Part shown: positions 42,094 to 50,691 of the stretch, in pieces
Layout of the letters: every line of letters begins with the position of its first letter
Position numbering within the stretch: the first letter of the stretch is position 1
Assembly (NCBI RefSeq): GCF_016863175.1
Contig: NZ_BOOJ01000064.1
Location: 37,842 to 101,841, forward strand
Source of the DNA: Paraplanobispora siamensis
GTDB taxonomy: Bacteria; Actinomycetota; Actinomycetes; Streptosporangiales; Streptosporangiaceae
DNA length: 64,000 bases
Direction: 5' to 3'
Program-made: the position numbers and the translations under genes
Notes under the pieces: model-generated
Seen by the model: the letters and a program-made list of their open reading frames with translations, nothing else
Told to the model about the DNA's origin: nothing
The model's database searches: none

Positions 42094-43752
42094 GTGCCGG
42101 CAAGATTCCCCCTGCTCGCCGCCGCCTTCGCGGTGATGGCGACGCTGTTACCCGTATCACCCGCCGTCGCTGCGGGCCCCGCGGACGCAGCCGCGGCGAC
42201 CCCTGCGCCGTCGGCCACCCCGAAGCCCTCGGCGACCCCCACGGCGTCGCCGACCCCGACGACCTCACCGGCCCCGCCCCCCGGCAAGGGCCGCATCACC
42301 TGGGCGCCCTGTGAGGAGGAGCCCTCCGCCGAGTGCGGCAAGCTGGCGGTGCCGATCGACTGGTCCCGTCCGAACGGGCCGACCGTCGATCTGGCCGTCG
42401 CCCGCCGCAAGGCCACCGACCCCGCGGCCCGCGTCGGATCCCTGGTCATCAACCCGGGCGGTCCCGGCGGATCGGGCGTGGAGGCCGCCTACGGCGCTCC
42501 CGGTTTCTTCACCCCGGAACTGCAGAAGCACTTCGACATCGTCGGCTTCGACCCCCGGGGCGTGGGCCGCAGCCACCCGGTGATCTGTTCGGCGTCGGTG
42601 TACAACCAGATGCCGCACGCCGTCATGAAGAGCCAGGCCGACTTCGCCGAGTGGAGCGCCTACGCCAAGAGGCTGCGCGCGGACTGCCGGGCCCGTACCG
42701 GCCCGCTGTACGACCACGTCGACTCCGTCAACGTCGCACGCGACCTGGACGCCCTGCGCGCCGCGCTGGGCGAGGAGAAACTCACCTTCTACGGCATCTC
42801 GTACGGCACGCTGATCGGTCAGATGTACGCCGAGTTGTTCCCGAACCGCATCCGGGCCATGGCCCTGGACAGCAACATGGACCACAGCCTCGGCGTCAAG
42901 GCCTTCCTCGACAGCGAGGCCGCCGCCGTCGAGGACGCCTTCGACCAGTTCGTCGGCTGGTGCGACCAGGAGCCCGCCTGCGCCCTGCACGGCAAGGACG
43001 TGCGGGCGGTGTGGGAGCGGATCCTGGCCAAGGCCCACAGCGGCAAGCTGTACTACCCGGGCGTCACCGACCGCCCGATGACCGAGATCCAGGTGCTGTG
43101 GCAGGGCGTGCTGGGCAACGAAGGGCCCGCCTGGCAGCTGCTGAGCGAGATGCTGCGCGCCCTGGACGGCGGTGCGCCGCCGGAGTGGGTGCCCCCGCTG
43201 CCCGGCCGCCAGCCCGTCTCGGGCGAGGTCGCCCACCTGCCCACCGCGATCCTGTGCCAGGACTACCGGCTGCGGGTGCGCAACTACAAGGAGTACGCCT
43301 ACCTGCTGCGCAGCAGCAACCGCCGCGCCCCGGACATGCGCTACAACCCGATGCCGATCGAGGACCTGCCCGTCTGCCTCGGTCACCCCACCACCAACCC
43401 GCAGCACCGGCTGCGCTACACCGGCAGCGCCCCGATCCTGCTGGGCAACTCCCTGCACGACCCCTCCACGCCGTACTCGTGGTCGGCCAACGTGGCCCGC
43501 CAGCTCGGCCCCAAGGCGCGCCTGATCACCTATGAGGGCTGGGGCCACCGCATCTACGGCAAGGACGAGTGCAGCACGGTGCCGATCGACAACTACCTGA
43601 TCTCACTGACCCTGCCCCCGCACGGCTTCCGCTGCCCGGTGGGCGGAAGAGTCGAGACCCTGACCGCCAAGAAGAAGCAGCAGCGTGAGCTGTGGCCGAC
43701 CGACGGGCTCCCCTGGAGCGCCCCGCTGCCGGCCGCCTTCTCCCGCCCGTGA
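42094..43752 (+). CDS. Secreted alpha/beta hydrolase, tripeptidyl aminopeptidase (TAP/SlpD-E) type
   Basis: A 552-residue exported enzyme. It has a signal peptide (about 1-27) and a Thr/Pro/Ser-rich linker (about 30-65). The catalytic hydrolase follows, with oxyanion block VINPGGPGGSGV, nucleophile GISYGT and a C-terminal TAP domain (APILLGNSLHDPSTPYSWS for Asp, GWGHRIYG for His). GTG 42094 has GGAG just before it. It removes tripeptides or acts on similar small esters or amides outside the cell. Confidence 0.9.
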   Translation: MPARFPLLAAAFAVMATLLPVSPAVAAGPADAAAATPAPSATPKPSATPTASPTPTTSPAPPPGKGRITWAPCEEEPSAECGKLAVPIDWSRPNGPTVDLAVARRKATDPAARVGSLVINPGGPGGSGVEAAYGAPGFFTPELQKHFDIVGFDPRGVGRSHPVICSASVYNQMPHAVMKSQADFAEWSAYAKRLRADCRARTGPLYDHVDSVNVARDLDALRAALGEEKLTFYGISYGTLIGQMYAELFPNRIRAMALDSNMDHSLGVKAFLDSEAAAVEDAFDQFVGWCDQEPACALHGKDVRAVWERILAKAHSGKLYYPGVTDRPMTEIQVLWQGVLGNEGPAWQLLSEMLRALDGGAPPEWVPPLPGRQPVSGEVAHLPTAILCQDYRLRVRNYKEYAYLLRSSNRRAPDMRYNPMPIEDLPVCLGHPTTNPQHRLRYTGSAPILLGNSLHDPSTPYSWSANVARQLGPKARLITYEGWGHRIYGKDECSTVPIDNYLISLTLPPHGFRCPVGGRVETLTAKKKQQRELWPTDGLPWSAPLPAAFSRP

Positions 43753-43874
43753 CCCGCTGTGCGGCCGGCGCCGGAGCGTCCCGGACGTCCGGCTGAGCGC
43801 AGAGCGGTTTCGACCCGGCTCCGCCATGCCGCCGCGGCATGGCGGAGCCGTCGCGTCCCCGCCGCGCGCGACTC

Positions 43875-44489
43875 TCAGGCAGCGCCCTCGGTGAGGGCGT
43901 CCCAGGCGGCCATCGCGCAGGTGATGACCTCCTCCAGCTCGGCGCGGCCGGCGCCGTCGCGGGCCTGCACCGACAGGCCCTGCACCACGGTGGTGTAGTA
44001 GCGGGCGACGGCGTCGAGACCGGCGGGCGGCGCGGTGAGGTCGCCGTCGGTGACGCCGCGGGCGAGCCGGTCCCTGATGGCGCTGAACATGCCGCGCCGC
44101 AGGTCGGCCAGGAACTCCCGGACCGTGTGGTTCTCCACGGCTCCGGTGGGCGCGGCCAGGATGAGCATGCAGTAGTGCGGTGTGCCGGGGCGGGTGATCT
44201 CGTCGGCGGTGGCGCGCAGCATGGCGTGGATCGCGGCGCGCGCGGTCGGCTGCTCGCGCAGCGCGCGCCTGGGCGGCTCGCCCGAGGTCGCGCCGTACAG
44301 CGCCATGACCTTGCGGAAGAGGTCCTCCTTGCTGCCGAAGCAGGCGTAGATGCTGGCCGAGGCGATTCCCATGGCCCGGGCCAGGTCGTTGAGCGAGGTG
44401 CCCTCGTAGCCGCGTTCCCAGAACAGGTCCAGCGCCGTGCGCAGGGCGGTGTCCGGGTCGAAGGTGCGCGGCCTGCCGCGAGTAGCCAT
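43875..44489 (-). CDS. TetR-family transcriptional regulator
   Basis: A 204-residue regulator beginning [58 protein letters not shown], a standard TetR helix-turn-helix (about 10-58). The C-terminal half is of the TetR_C type common next to oxidoreductases. It is divergent from the quinone oxidoreductase gene, with two copies of an operator-like palindrome between them. Confidence 0.9.
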   Translation of the reverse strand: MATRGRPRTFDPDTALRTALDLFWERGYEGTSLNDLARAMGIASASIYACFGSKEDLFRKVMALYGATSGEPPRRALREQPTARAAIHAMLRATADEITRPGTPHYCMLILAAPTGAVENHTVREFLADLRRGMFSAIRDRLARGVTDGDLTAPPAGLDAVARYYTTVVQGLSVQARDGAGRAELEEVITCAMAAWDALTEGAA

Positions 44490-44509
44490 CCAGAGCCCTT
44501 CCGGAATTC

Positions 44510-44525
44510 TTTGTCGTTCGATCAA
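44510..44525. promoter_or_regulatory. TetR operator copy 1
   Basis: TTTGTCG, TT, CGATCAA: an imperfect palindrome sharing TTTGTCGTTCGAT with the copy at 44566. It lies 21 bp before the TetR start. Confidence 0.6.
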
Positions 44526-44565
44526 TTTTACCTTGACCTGCGCTGGAACGCCATGACACGTTTTA

Positions 44566-44581
44566 TTTGTCGTTCGATAAA
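44566..44581. promoter_or_regulatory. TetR operator copy 2
   Basis: TTTGTCG, TT, CGATAAA: a near-perfect palindrome (one mismatch) 19 bp before the oxidoreductase start. Confidence 0.65.
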
Positions 44582-44600
44582 CAATAGAAGGCGGGTTGTC

Positions 44601-45599
44601 ATGAGCATCCCCTCCACCATGCGCGCCCTGCAGCAGAGGTCCCTGAACGGCCCGCAGGACCTGCACCTGATCACCGACGTGCCGGTACCGAGTCCGGGCC
44701 CGGGCGAGATCCTCATCCGGGTCACCGCCGCCGGCGTCAACTTCGCCGACATCTCACAGGCCCGGGGCGCCTTCCCGGACGGCCCGCAGCCGCCCTATCT
44801 GGCGGGCATCGAGGGCGCCGGTGAAGTCGTCGCCGTCGGCGAAGGAGCGACCGGCCCGCGGACCGGTGCCCACGTCGTCGGCGTCGGCATCGGAGGCGGC
44901 GCCTTCGCCGGGTACATGGCGCTGCCCGCGGCCGGCGCGGTGCCGGTGCCGGCGGGCTGGGCCGATGAGCAGGCGCTGGGCCTGGTCGTGAACTGGCCGA
45001 CCGCGCTGGCGGCGCTCAAGCCGCTGGGCGGCCTCACCGCCGGGCAGAGCGTGCTGATCCACGCCGCGGCCGGCGGGACCGGTCAGGCCGCGGTGAAGAT
45101 GGCCAAGCACTACGGCGCGACGGTGATCGCCACGGCCTCGCCGGGTAAGCACGAGGTGGTACGGGCGCTGGGCGCCGACCACGTCATCGACTCACGCGAC
45201 GCCGGCCTCGCCGCCGAGGTCCTGGCCCTGACCGGAGGCGCGGGCGCCGACCTGGTACTGGAGTCGGCCGGCGGTGCCACCCTCCGGGCCAGCCTGGCCG
45301 CGGCCAGGCGGGTCACCGGCCGGGTCGTCGTGTACGGCCTGGCGGGCGGCGAGGCCGCGATCACCAACCGGGACCTGGTCTACGAGCACCAGGTCCACCT
45401 CGTCGGCCTGAACATCGGCACCCTGATCCGATCCGCGCCGCAGATCTTCGGTGAGGTGATGGGCGAGCTGTCCGGGCTCATGGCGGCCGGAGTGCTCGGT
45501 CCCGGTCGGCCTGCCACCTATGAGCTGGCCGAAGGGCCGAAAGCGCTCGCTGACCTGGAAGCGCGGGCCACCGCGGGCAAGCTGGCGCTACTGCCCTGA
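44601..45599 (+). CDS. Zinc-type quinone oxidoreductase (MDR superfamily)
   Basis: A 332-residue NADPH-dependent reductase. The N-terminal GroES-like domain has [20 protein letters not shown], and the Rossmann loop is [28 protein letters not shown]. There are no zinc-binding cysteines, as in the quinone reductase (QOR) branch. It is controlled by the divergent TetR. It is an intact relative of the deleted remnant at 33573. Confidence 0.9.
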   Translation: MSIPSTMRALQQRSLNGPQDLHLITDVPVPSPGPGEILIRVTAAGVNFADISQARGAFPDGPQPPYLAGIEGAGEVVAVGEGATGPRTGAHVVGVGIGGGAFAGYMALPAAGAVPVPAGWADEQALGLVVNWPTALAALKPLGGLTAGQSVLIHAAAGGTGQAAVKMAKHYGATVIATASPGKHEVVRALGADHVIDSRDAGLAAEVLALTGGAGADLVLESAGGATLRASLAAARRVTGRVVVYGLAGGEAAITNRDLVYEHQVHLVGLNIGTLIRSAPQIFGEVMGELSGLMAAGVLGPGRPATYELAEGPKALADLEARATAGKLALLP

Positions 45600-45704
45600 A
45601 CGGGCCCCTCGGACGGTGACCGGCGCGTCGGGGCCGGGAGCGCGTACGGTGCGCTCCCGGCCCCGGGAGGGCCGTTCCGCCGGCAGGGCGGCCGCCCGCC
45701 CCTC

Positions 45705-45777
45705 GGGATACGGAACCGCGTGATGCGGGACCCCGGGATACGGGACCGTGTGATGCGGAACCGTGTGATGCGGGACC
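45705..45777. repeat. Degenerate short tandem repeats
   Basis: Units of the form GGGATACGGRACCGYGTGATGCGG occur at 45705 and 45735, with a shorter unit ACCGTGTGATGCGGGACC at 45760. They lie directly at the 3' end of the chemoreceptor remnant. Coding potential not seen. Confidence 0.75.
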
Positions 45778-46180
45778 TCAGAGGCGGAACCGTCCCACCA
45801 GCGTGTTGAGGTGCGCGGAGTTCTGCGCCGGTTCCTCCGAGGCCCGCCGCACCTCATCGATGCCGCCCACCGTGGCCTGCGCGGTGGCGGCGATCTCCCG
45901 CATGCTCTGGGCGATGGTGGTCGCGCCGCCGGCGGCCTCGGAGCTGTTGCCCGCCATGCTGTCGGTGGCGCTGCCCTGCTCCTCCACCGCGCTGGCGATG
46001 CTGCCCTGGTGGTCGTTGACCTCGCCGATCACCCGGGCGGTGGTGGAGATCGCCGCGACGGCCGTGGCCACGTCGGCCTGGATGGCGGTGATGCGCGCGG
46101 TGATGTCTTCGGTGGCCTTGGCGGTCCTGGGCCAGGTCCCTGACCTCGGAGGCGACCACGGCGAAGCCCCTGCCGGGGTC
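45778..46180 (-). pseudogene. Methyl-accepting chemotaxis protein C-terminal remnant
   Basis: Reading leftward, GRGFAVVASEVRDLAQD is followed by a frameshift (two bases appear missing after CAGGA), then AKATEDITARITAIQADVATAVAAISTTARVIGEVNDHQGSIASAVEEQGSATDSM to GRFRL and a stop at 45778. This is the tip and return arm of a chemoreceptor signalling domain. Everything before GRGF is gone and is replaced by unrelated sequence, so it is a truncated remnant. Confidence 0.82.
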
Positions 46181-46187
46181 GGCCGGT

Positions 46188-46484
46188 GCCGCGCCCACGG
46201 AGCTGCACCTGCCGCGTTCGTTCGCCCCGGCGGGCACCACCGTCGTCAGCGACCTCGGCACGGTCAGCGGCGTGCCCGCCTCCGGCCCCGTCAGGGCCGT
46301 CCACGAGTCCGGCTCCTCCTCGGCGTACCGGCTGCAGCTCACCGCGGCCGCCGGATCCCCGCATGCGGTGCACCTCGCCCTGGTCGTCAACACCACGACC
46401 GGCGCGCCCGTGACCCCCGAGCAGCCGGCCGCGGCCCGCACCGAGCTGTCCGTCTGGGCGAACCGCCACTTCCCCGCCGGCTGA
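46188..46484 (+). pseudogene. Fragment of an unidentified protein
   Basis: One plus-strand frame from the end of the chemoreceptor remnant encodes PTELHLPRSFAPAGTTVVSD, then VPASGPVRAVHESGSSSAYRLQLTAAAG and ends HFPAG. The frame has coding-like composition but no start or ribosome site. I infer the 3' end of a lost gene; I cannot name it. A short protein from GTG 46272 is possible. Confidence 0.4.
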
Positions 46485-46590
46485 GGCCCGGGGACGGGAT
46501 CGGGCCGGGTCTGCGGAAAACGGCTGGACGGGACGACGTCCGCGCCGGTAGTGTGCCGCGAGCCGTGACAGACCCAAGGAGGTGAGACCC

Positions 46591-46644
46591 GTGAACGCTG
46601 TTCGATGTGGGTGCTCCCTCTCGCAGTCACGGTCGGGCGACTGA
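46591..46644 (+). CDS. 17-residue leader ORF upstream of the GNAT gene
   Basis: GTG 46591 follows a near-perfect ribosome site (AAGGAGGTGA, 46576-46585) and encodes MNAVRCGCSLSQSRSGD before TGA 46642. It ends 53 bp before the acetyltransferase gene. Its strong ribosome site and Cys-Gly-Cys suggest a regulatory leader peptide, perhaps sensing cysteine supply; no product function is assumed. Confidence 0.45.
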   Translation: MNAVRCGCSLSQSRSGD

Positions 46645-46697
46645 CGCAGGTGTCGCCGGGAGTGCCTCGACAGGGCGATCCCGAAAGGCGGCAACCA

Positions 46698-47504
46698 ATG
46701 AATTCAGCGCGTTTCATCTCGGATATGGGCAAGCATGCCGTAGTCGTCAACCGGGTCGCGGAGACGCAATGGCACGCGGTGGAGGATGACCTGACGATCG
46801 GCCGCGGCCACACCTCGCGCAGGCCCGACGGGCGGATGTTCCTCAGCATCGACGCCTGGCACGGCGCGGCCTTCGACCGGCTCGCCGACACCATGCTGGC
46901 GGACCTGCCCAAGCCGCTGTACACGATCGCCGACGAGGCCGACCTCGACCTGATCTCGCAGTGGGAACGGGCCGGCTTCACGATCCGGCGCCGCGAGGGG
47001 GAGTACCTCGTGCCCACCGATCCGCGGGTCACCGGACTCGGCTCGGCGCCGCCGCCGGCGGGCGTGACGATCGTGGCCGTGGGCCGGGCGCGGCGGGGGC
47101 CCCTGCTCACGCTGGACCGCCTGATCCGCGAGGAGGTCGAGGCCACCGTCGGATGGCAGGAGATGCCCGCCGAGGTGCTGCCCCGCCCGGACGGCGCCGG
47201 CGCGGTGGACCCGTCGCAGTACGCGGTGGCGGCGCAGGGCGACGAGTACGTCGGTCTGCTCCGGGTGGCGACGGTGCTCCGGCAGCCGCGGTGCAGGCGG
47301 ATCGGGCTGATCGCGGTCCGGTCCGGCCTGCGACGCCGTGGCGTCGCCCGGGCGCTGCTGGCCCATGTGCTGGGCTCGCTGCACCGCTGCGGGATCGAGA
47401 CGGCATCGGCCGATGTGAACGAATCCAACAGGGCGGCCGTGGCGCTGTTCGAGGGGGTCGGCGCCCGGCGCGCCGGCGGAAACCTGGAACTGGTGCTGCG
47501 CTGA
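46698..47504 (+). CDS. GNAT-family N-acetyltransferase
   Basis: A 268-residue protein. The N-terminal half (MNSARFISDMGKHAVVVNRV, DWHGAAF-like block) is a degenerate GNAT-like domain. The C-terminal half (about 150-268) has the acetyl-CoA loop RRIGLIAVRSGLRRRGVARALLAHVL and the ADVNESNRAAVALFEGVGA block. The start follows AAAGGCGG. The substrate is unknown. A leader ORF lies upstream and the IF-1 gene lies 39 bp downstream. Confidence 0.82.
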   Translation: MNSARFISDMGKHAVVVNRVAETQWHAVEDDLTIGRGHTSRRPDGRMFLSIDAWHGAAFDRLADTMLADLPKPLYTIADEADLDLISQWERAGFTIRRREGEYLVPTDPRVTGLGSAPPPAGVTIVAVGRARRGPLLTLDRLIREEVEATVGWQEMPAEVLPRPDGAGAVDPSQYAVAAQGDEYVGLLRVATVLRQPRCRRIGLIAVRSGLRRRGVARALLAHVLGSLHRCGIETASADVNESNRAAVALFEGVGARRAGGNLELVLR

Positions 47505-47543
47505 GGCCGGCCCCATGAGCACCGATCGGACAAGGACGAGAAC

Positions 47544-47768
47544 ATGGTCAGAACGACAGAAGGCATCGAAGTCGAGGGCACCGTCATCGAGTGCCTGCGC
47601 AACGCCACCTTCAGGGTGGAGCTCGAGAACGGGCACAAGGTGCTGGCGCACATCAGCGGGAAGATACGCAAGAACTACATCAAGATCCTGCCGTACGACC
47701 GGGTGCTCGTGGAGCTCAGCGCCTACGATCTCAACCGCGGCCGGATCCTCTACCGCTACAGGACGTAG
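47544..47768 (+). CDS. Translation initiation factor IF-1 paralogue
   Basis: A 74-residue S1-type OB-fold protein of IF-1 size: [68 protein letters not shown]. Standard infA sits with ribosomal protein genes, so this one looks like an accessory second copy. AAGGACGAG precedes the ATG. It may replace IF-1 under particular conditions; that is inference. Confidence 0.9.
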   Translation: MVRTTEGIEVEGTVIECLRNATFRVELENGHKVLAHISGKIRKNYIKILPYDRVLVELSAYDLNRGRILYRYRT

Positions 47769-47812
47769 CGGCGGGCGGGACGGCGCGTCCGTGGGCCCCC
47801 GTCTGCGTGCTC

Positions 47813-48568
47813 TCAGCTGGTGGCGCCCCAGGTGAGGGACAGACCGGTGGCGGCGCGTTCGGTGCGGATCTCCATCATGCTGCCCAGGATGGTGGCCTGG
47901 TCGGCCACCACGGGCGTGGCGTCGAGGGTGTAGGTGATCCGGGTGCTGACGAGCACCGGGCTGCCCGGCGGCTCGTGGAGGTGGCGGGCGGCGGCGGGGT
48001 CGAGCAGACCGGGCCGGACCACCTCGGCCGCCCGGGCGACCGTCACCCCCGCGTCGGCCAGGGCGGCGTACAGGGAGACGGCGGTGAAGTCGCGCTCGCG
48101 GATCTCATCGGCCACCGGCCGCCGTACCCAGGACACCTGGTGCACGGCGGGGCGTCCGGCGAACTCGCGGACCCGCTCCAGCCGCAGGGCGGTCTCGCCC
48201 GGAGGCAGCCTCAGCTCCGCGGCGATCCGGGCGGGCACCCGGCGCACCGCCCGCCCGGCCACCGCGGTGCGCACGTCGTGGCCCTGTTTACGCAGGTCGT
48301 CGACCAGGCTGCGGAGCGAGTCGAGCTGGTAGGCCAGGTGGGGCGGGGCGACGAAGGTGCCCTTGCCGGGCCGCTGCACGATCAGCCTCTCGTCGCTGAG
48401 CTCCCGCAACGCCTGGCGCAGCGTCATGAGGGTCACCCCGTAGGAGGCGCTCAGCTCCCGTTGCGGCGGCAGGGCCTCACCGGGGGCGTAGTGTCCCGAG
48501 CGGATCTTCGCGGCGAGGTCGGCGGCGATGGCGCGGTATCTCGCCTCGTGCCCGGCGTCGGGACTCAT
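47813..48568 (-). CDS. GntR-family regulator (HutC/UTRA type)
   Basis: A 251-residue regulator. The winged helix at about 8-75 reads YRAIAADLAAKIRSGHYAPGEALPPQRELSASYGVTLMTLRQALRELSDERLIVQRPGKGTFV. A UTRA effector domain follows (about 90-240). It is the third gene of the trpB-trpA operon (nine bases after trpA), so it probably controls it through the palindrome at 50617-50632. Confidence 0.9.
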   Translation of the reverse strand: MSPDAGHEARYRAIAADLAAKIRSGHYAPGEALPPQRELSASYGVTLMTLRQALRELSDERLIVQRPGKGTFVAPPHLAYQLDSLRSLVDDLRKQGHDVRTAVAGRAVRRVPARIAAELRLPPGETALRLERVREFAGRPAVHQVSWVRRPVADEIRERDFTAVSLYAALADAGVTVARAAEVVRPGLLDPAAARHLHEPPGSPVLVSTRITYTLDATPVVADQATILGSMMEIRTERAATGLSLTWGATS

Positions 48569-48577
48569 CGTGCTCGG

Positions 48578-49393
48578 TCACACTCCTGGTCGAGGGCTTG
48601 CGTCGAGGGCCTGCCTCAGGGTCGCGAGGAAGTCCCGCAGGTCGTCCGGCTCCGCCCCGTCGAGCACCCGACGCATGATTGCGGCGCCGACCACCACGCC
48701 GTCGGCGTGCCGGCGGGCCTCGCGTGCCTGCTCCGGGGTGGAAATGCCAAATCCTAACAAGACCGGCCGGTCGGTGACGCGCCTGATCCGCCCGGCGAGC
48801 TCGGCCGCCGACGCGGCGAGGGCGGCCCGCTCACCGGTGGTGCCCATCAGCGACACCGCGTAGACGAATCCGCGGCTGCGGCGGGAGATCTCGGCCAGCC
48901 GCGGCTGCGGCGTCGAGGGCGAGGCCAGCAGGGCCGGCTCGATCCCGGCGTCGGCGGCCGCGTCCGTCAGCTCGCCGGCCTCGTGCACCGGCAGGTCGGG
49001 CACGATCAGGCCGGCGACGCCGGCCCGGCGCAGCGCGGCGCAGAACGCCCCGGGGCCGTCGTGCAGCACCAGGTTGTAGTAGGTGCTGACCACCAGCGGC
49101 ACGCCCAGGTCCGGCATGCCGGACAGCTCGGCGAGGATGCCGCGGGTGCTCGCCCCCCGGGCCAGCGCCATGTGACTGGCCTGCTGGATGGTGACGCCGT
49201 CCAGGGTGGGGTCGGAGAAGGGCAGGCCGACCTCGATCGCGTCGGCCCCGGCGGCGGCGAACGCCCGCAGGTAGTGCGTCCAGCCGGGCGTGATCCCCCC
49301 GGTGAGGTACGGCATGAGCAGGCCGCGGCCGCTGTCGCGGCGGGCACGCAGGTGGCGTTCGACCGTGCCGGCGGCCAGGGCGGGGTTCGTCAC
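48578..49393 (-). CDS. trpA: Tryptophan synthase alpha subunit
   Basis: A 271-residue TIM-barrel lyase that releases indole from indole-3-glycerol phosphate. Motifs: MPYLTGGITPGWTHYLRAFAAAGADAIEVGLPFSDPTLDGVTIQQASH with the catalytic Glu, GLIVPDLPVHEAGEL with the catalytic Asp, FVYAVSLMGTTG and LLGFGISTPEQA. GTG 49393 overlaps the trpB stop. No other tryptophan pathway genes are nearby. Confidence 0.95.
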   Translation of the reverse strand: MTNPALAAGTVERHLRARRDSGRGLLMPYLTGGITPGWTHYLRAFAAAGADAIEVGLPFSDPTLDGVTIQQASHMALARGASTRGILAELSGMPDLGVPLVVSTYYNLVLHDGPGAFCAALRRAGVAGLIVPDLPVHEAGELTDAAADAGIEPALLASPSTPQPRLAEISRRSRGFVYAVSLMGTTGERAALAASAAELAGRIRRVTDRPVLLGFGISTPEQAREARRHADGVVVGAAIMRRVLDGAEPDDLRDFLATLRQALDASPRPGV

Positions 49394-50595
49394 AGCAGCT
49401 CCTTGTAGGTTGAGACGTCCTTGTCGCCCCGGCCGGACAGCGTCATCATCACCGTCGATCCCGCGGGCAGGTCGCCGTCGCCCGCCGCCCGGATCACCCA
49501 GGCCAGGGCGTGCGCCGACTCGAGCGCCGGGACGATGCCCTCGGTGCGCGCCAGCCGTACCGCCGCGCCGACCGCCTCCTCGTCGGTCACCGTGACGTAG
49601 CGGGCCCGGCCCAGGTCGCGCAGGTGGGCGTGCTCCGGGCCGACGCCCGGGTAGTCGAGTCCGGCGGCGATGGAGTGCGCCTCGATGATCTGCCCGTCGT
49701 CGTCCTGCAGGAACAGCGAGCGGCAGCCGTGCAGGACGCCGAGCCGGCCGCGGGCCGCCCCGGCGCCGCCCTGCGCCTCGACGCCGACCAGGCGCGCCGG
49801 GGTGCCGGCGAATCCGGCGAACGTGCCGGCCGCGTTGGAACCGCCGCCGACGCAGGCGACCACGTAGTCCGGGACGCCGGTGCGCAGCTCGGCGGCGCAC
49901 TGCCCGCGGGCCTCCTCGCCGATGACGCGCTGCAGCTCCCTGACCATCCACGGGTACGGATCCGGCCCGACGACCGAGCCGATGCAGTAGTGGGAGTCAC
50001 CGGTCGCGCCCACCCAGTGCCGCATGGCCTCGCTGGTGGCGTCCTTGAGGGTACGGCTGCCCGTGGTCACCGGGACCACCTCGGCGCCCAGCATGCGCAT
50101 CCGGAAGACGTTCAGCGCCTGCCGCCCGATGTCGCGCTCACCCATGAACACCGTGGCCTCCAGGCCGAGCAGCGCGGCGGCGGTCGCGGTGGCCACCCCG
50201 TGCTGGCCCGCTCCCGTCTCGGCGATCAGCCTGCGCCGTCCCATCCGGGTGGCCAGCAGAGCCTGGCCCAGCACGTTGTTGATCTTGTGGGATCCGGTGT
50301 GGGTGAGATCCTCGCGCTTGAGGTACAGCCGCACGCCCAGCGCCTGCGACAGCCGGCGGGCCGGGGTGAGCGGGGTCGGCCGCCCGGCGTGCAGGGCGAG
50401 CAGCCGCGCCAGCTCGCCGCGGAACCCCGGATCCGCCCAGGCCCGCCGGAAGGCCTCCGCCACCTCGCGGCAGGCCTGCACCAGGGACTCGGGCGCGTAC
50501 TGCCCGCCGTACTCGCCGAACCGGCCTCTCGCCCCGGGATCGCCCATCGTCGCGTCCGGCGGGGCCGGCTCGCGCCATGCCGGCACGTCTCGCAT
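49390..50595 (-). CDS. trpB: Tryptophan synthase beta subunit
   Basis: A 401-residue PLP enzyme joining indole and serine. GRFGEYGGQYAPESLV marks the N-terminus, and the PLP Lys is in LTHTGSHKINNVLGQ. AETGAGQHGVATATAAALLGLEATVFMG and VACVGGGSNAAGTFAGF complete the site. ATG 50595 is chosen by GGAG upstream; longer starts add unconserved residues. First gene of trpB-trpA-gntR. The standard TrpB1 type. Confidence 0.95.
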   Translation of the reverse strand: MRDVPAWREPAPPDATMGDPGARGRFGEYGGQYAPESLVQACREVAEAFRRAWADPGFRGELARLLALHAGRPTPLTPARRLSQALGVRLYLKREDLTHTGSHKINNVLGQALLATRMGRRRLIAETGAGQHGVATATAAALLGLEATVFMGERDIGRQALNVFRMRMLGAEVVPVTTGSRTLKDATSEAMRHWVGATGDSHYCIGSVVGPDPYPWMVRELQRVIGEEARGQCAAELRTGVPDYVVACVGGGSNAAGTFAGFAGTPARLVGVEAQGGAGAARGRLGVLHGCRSLFLQDDDGQIIEAHSIAAGLDYPGVGPEHAHLRDLGRARYVTVTDEEAVGAAVRLARTEGIVPALESAHALAWVIRAAGDGDLPAGSTVMMTLSGRGDKDVSTYKELL

Positions 50596-50616
50596 GTCAC
50601 ACTCCAATCGTTCTAT

Positions 50617-50632
50617 AACTCTTGAAAGAGTT
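50617..50632. promoter_or_regulatory. Perfect palindrome upstream of trpB
   Basis: AACTCTT, GA, AAGAGTT inside a direct repeat of TTCTATAAC (50611-50619 and 50631-50639). It starts 22 bp before trpB and is the likely site of the operon's own GntR regulator. Confidence 0.68.
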
Positions 50633-50691
50633 CTATAACACGGAGTGTGGCATGGGCAGCCCGGGCGCGCCACCCCGCCCGGGCCGGGACG

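Noticed and set aside
45705..45777. CRISPR array
   Set aside because: Units are degenerate and continuous with no spacers of constant length.
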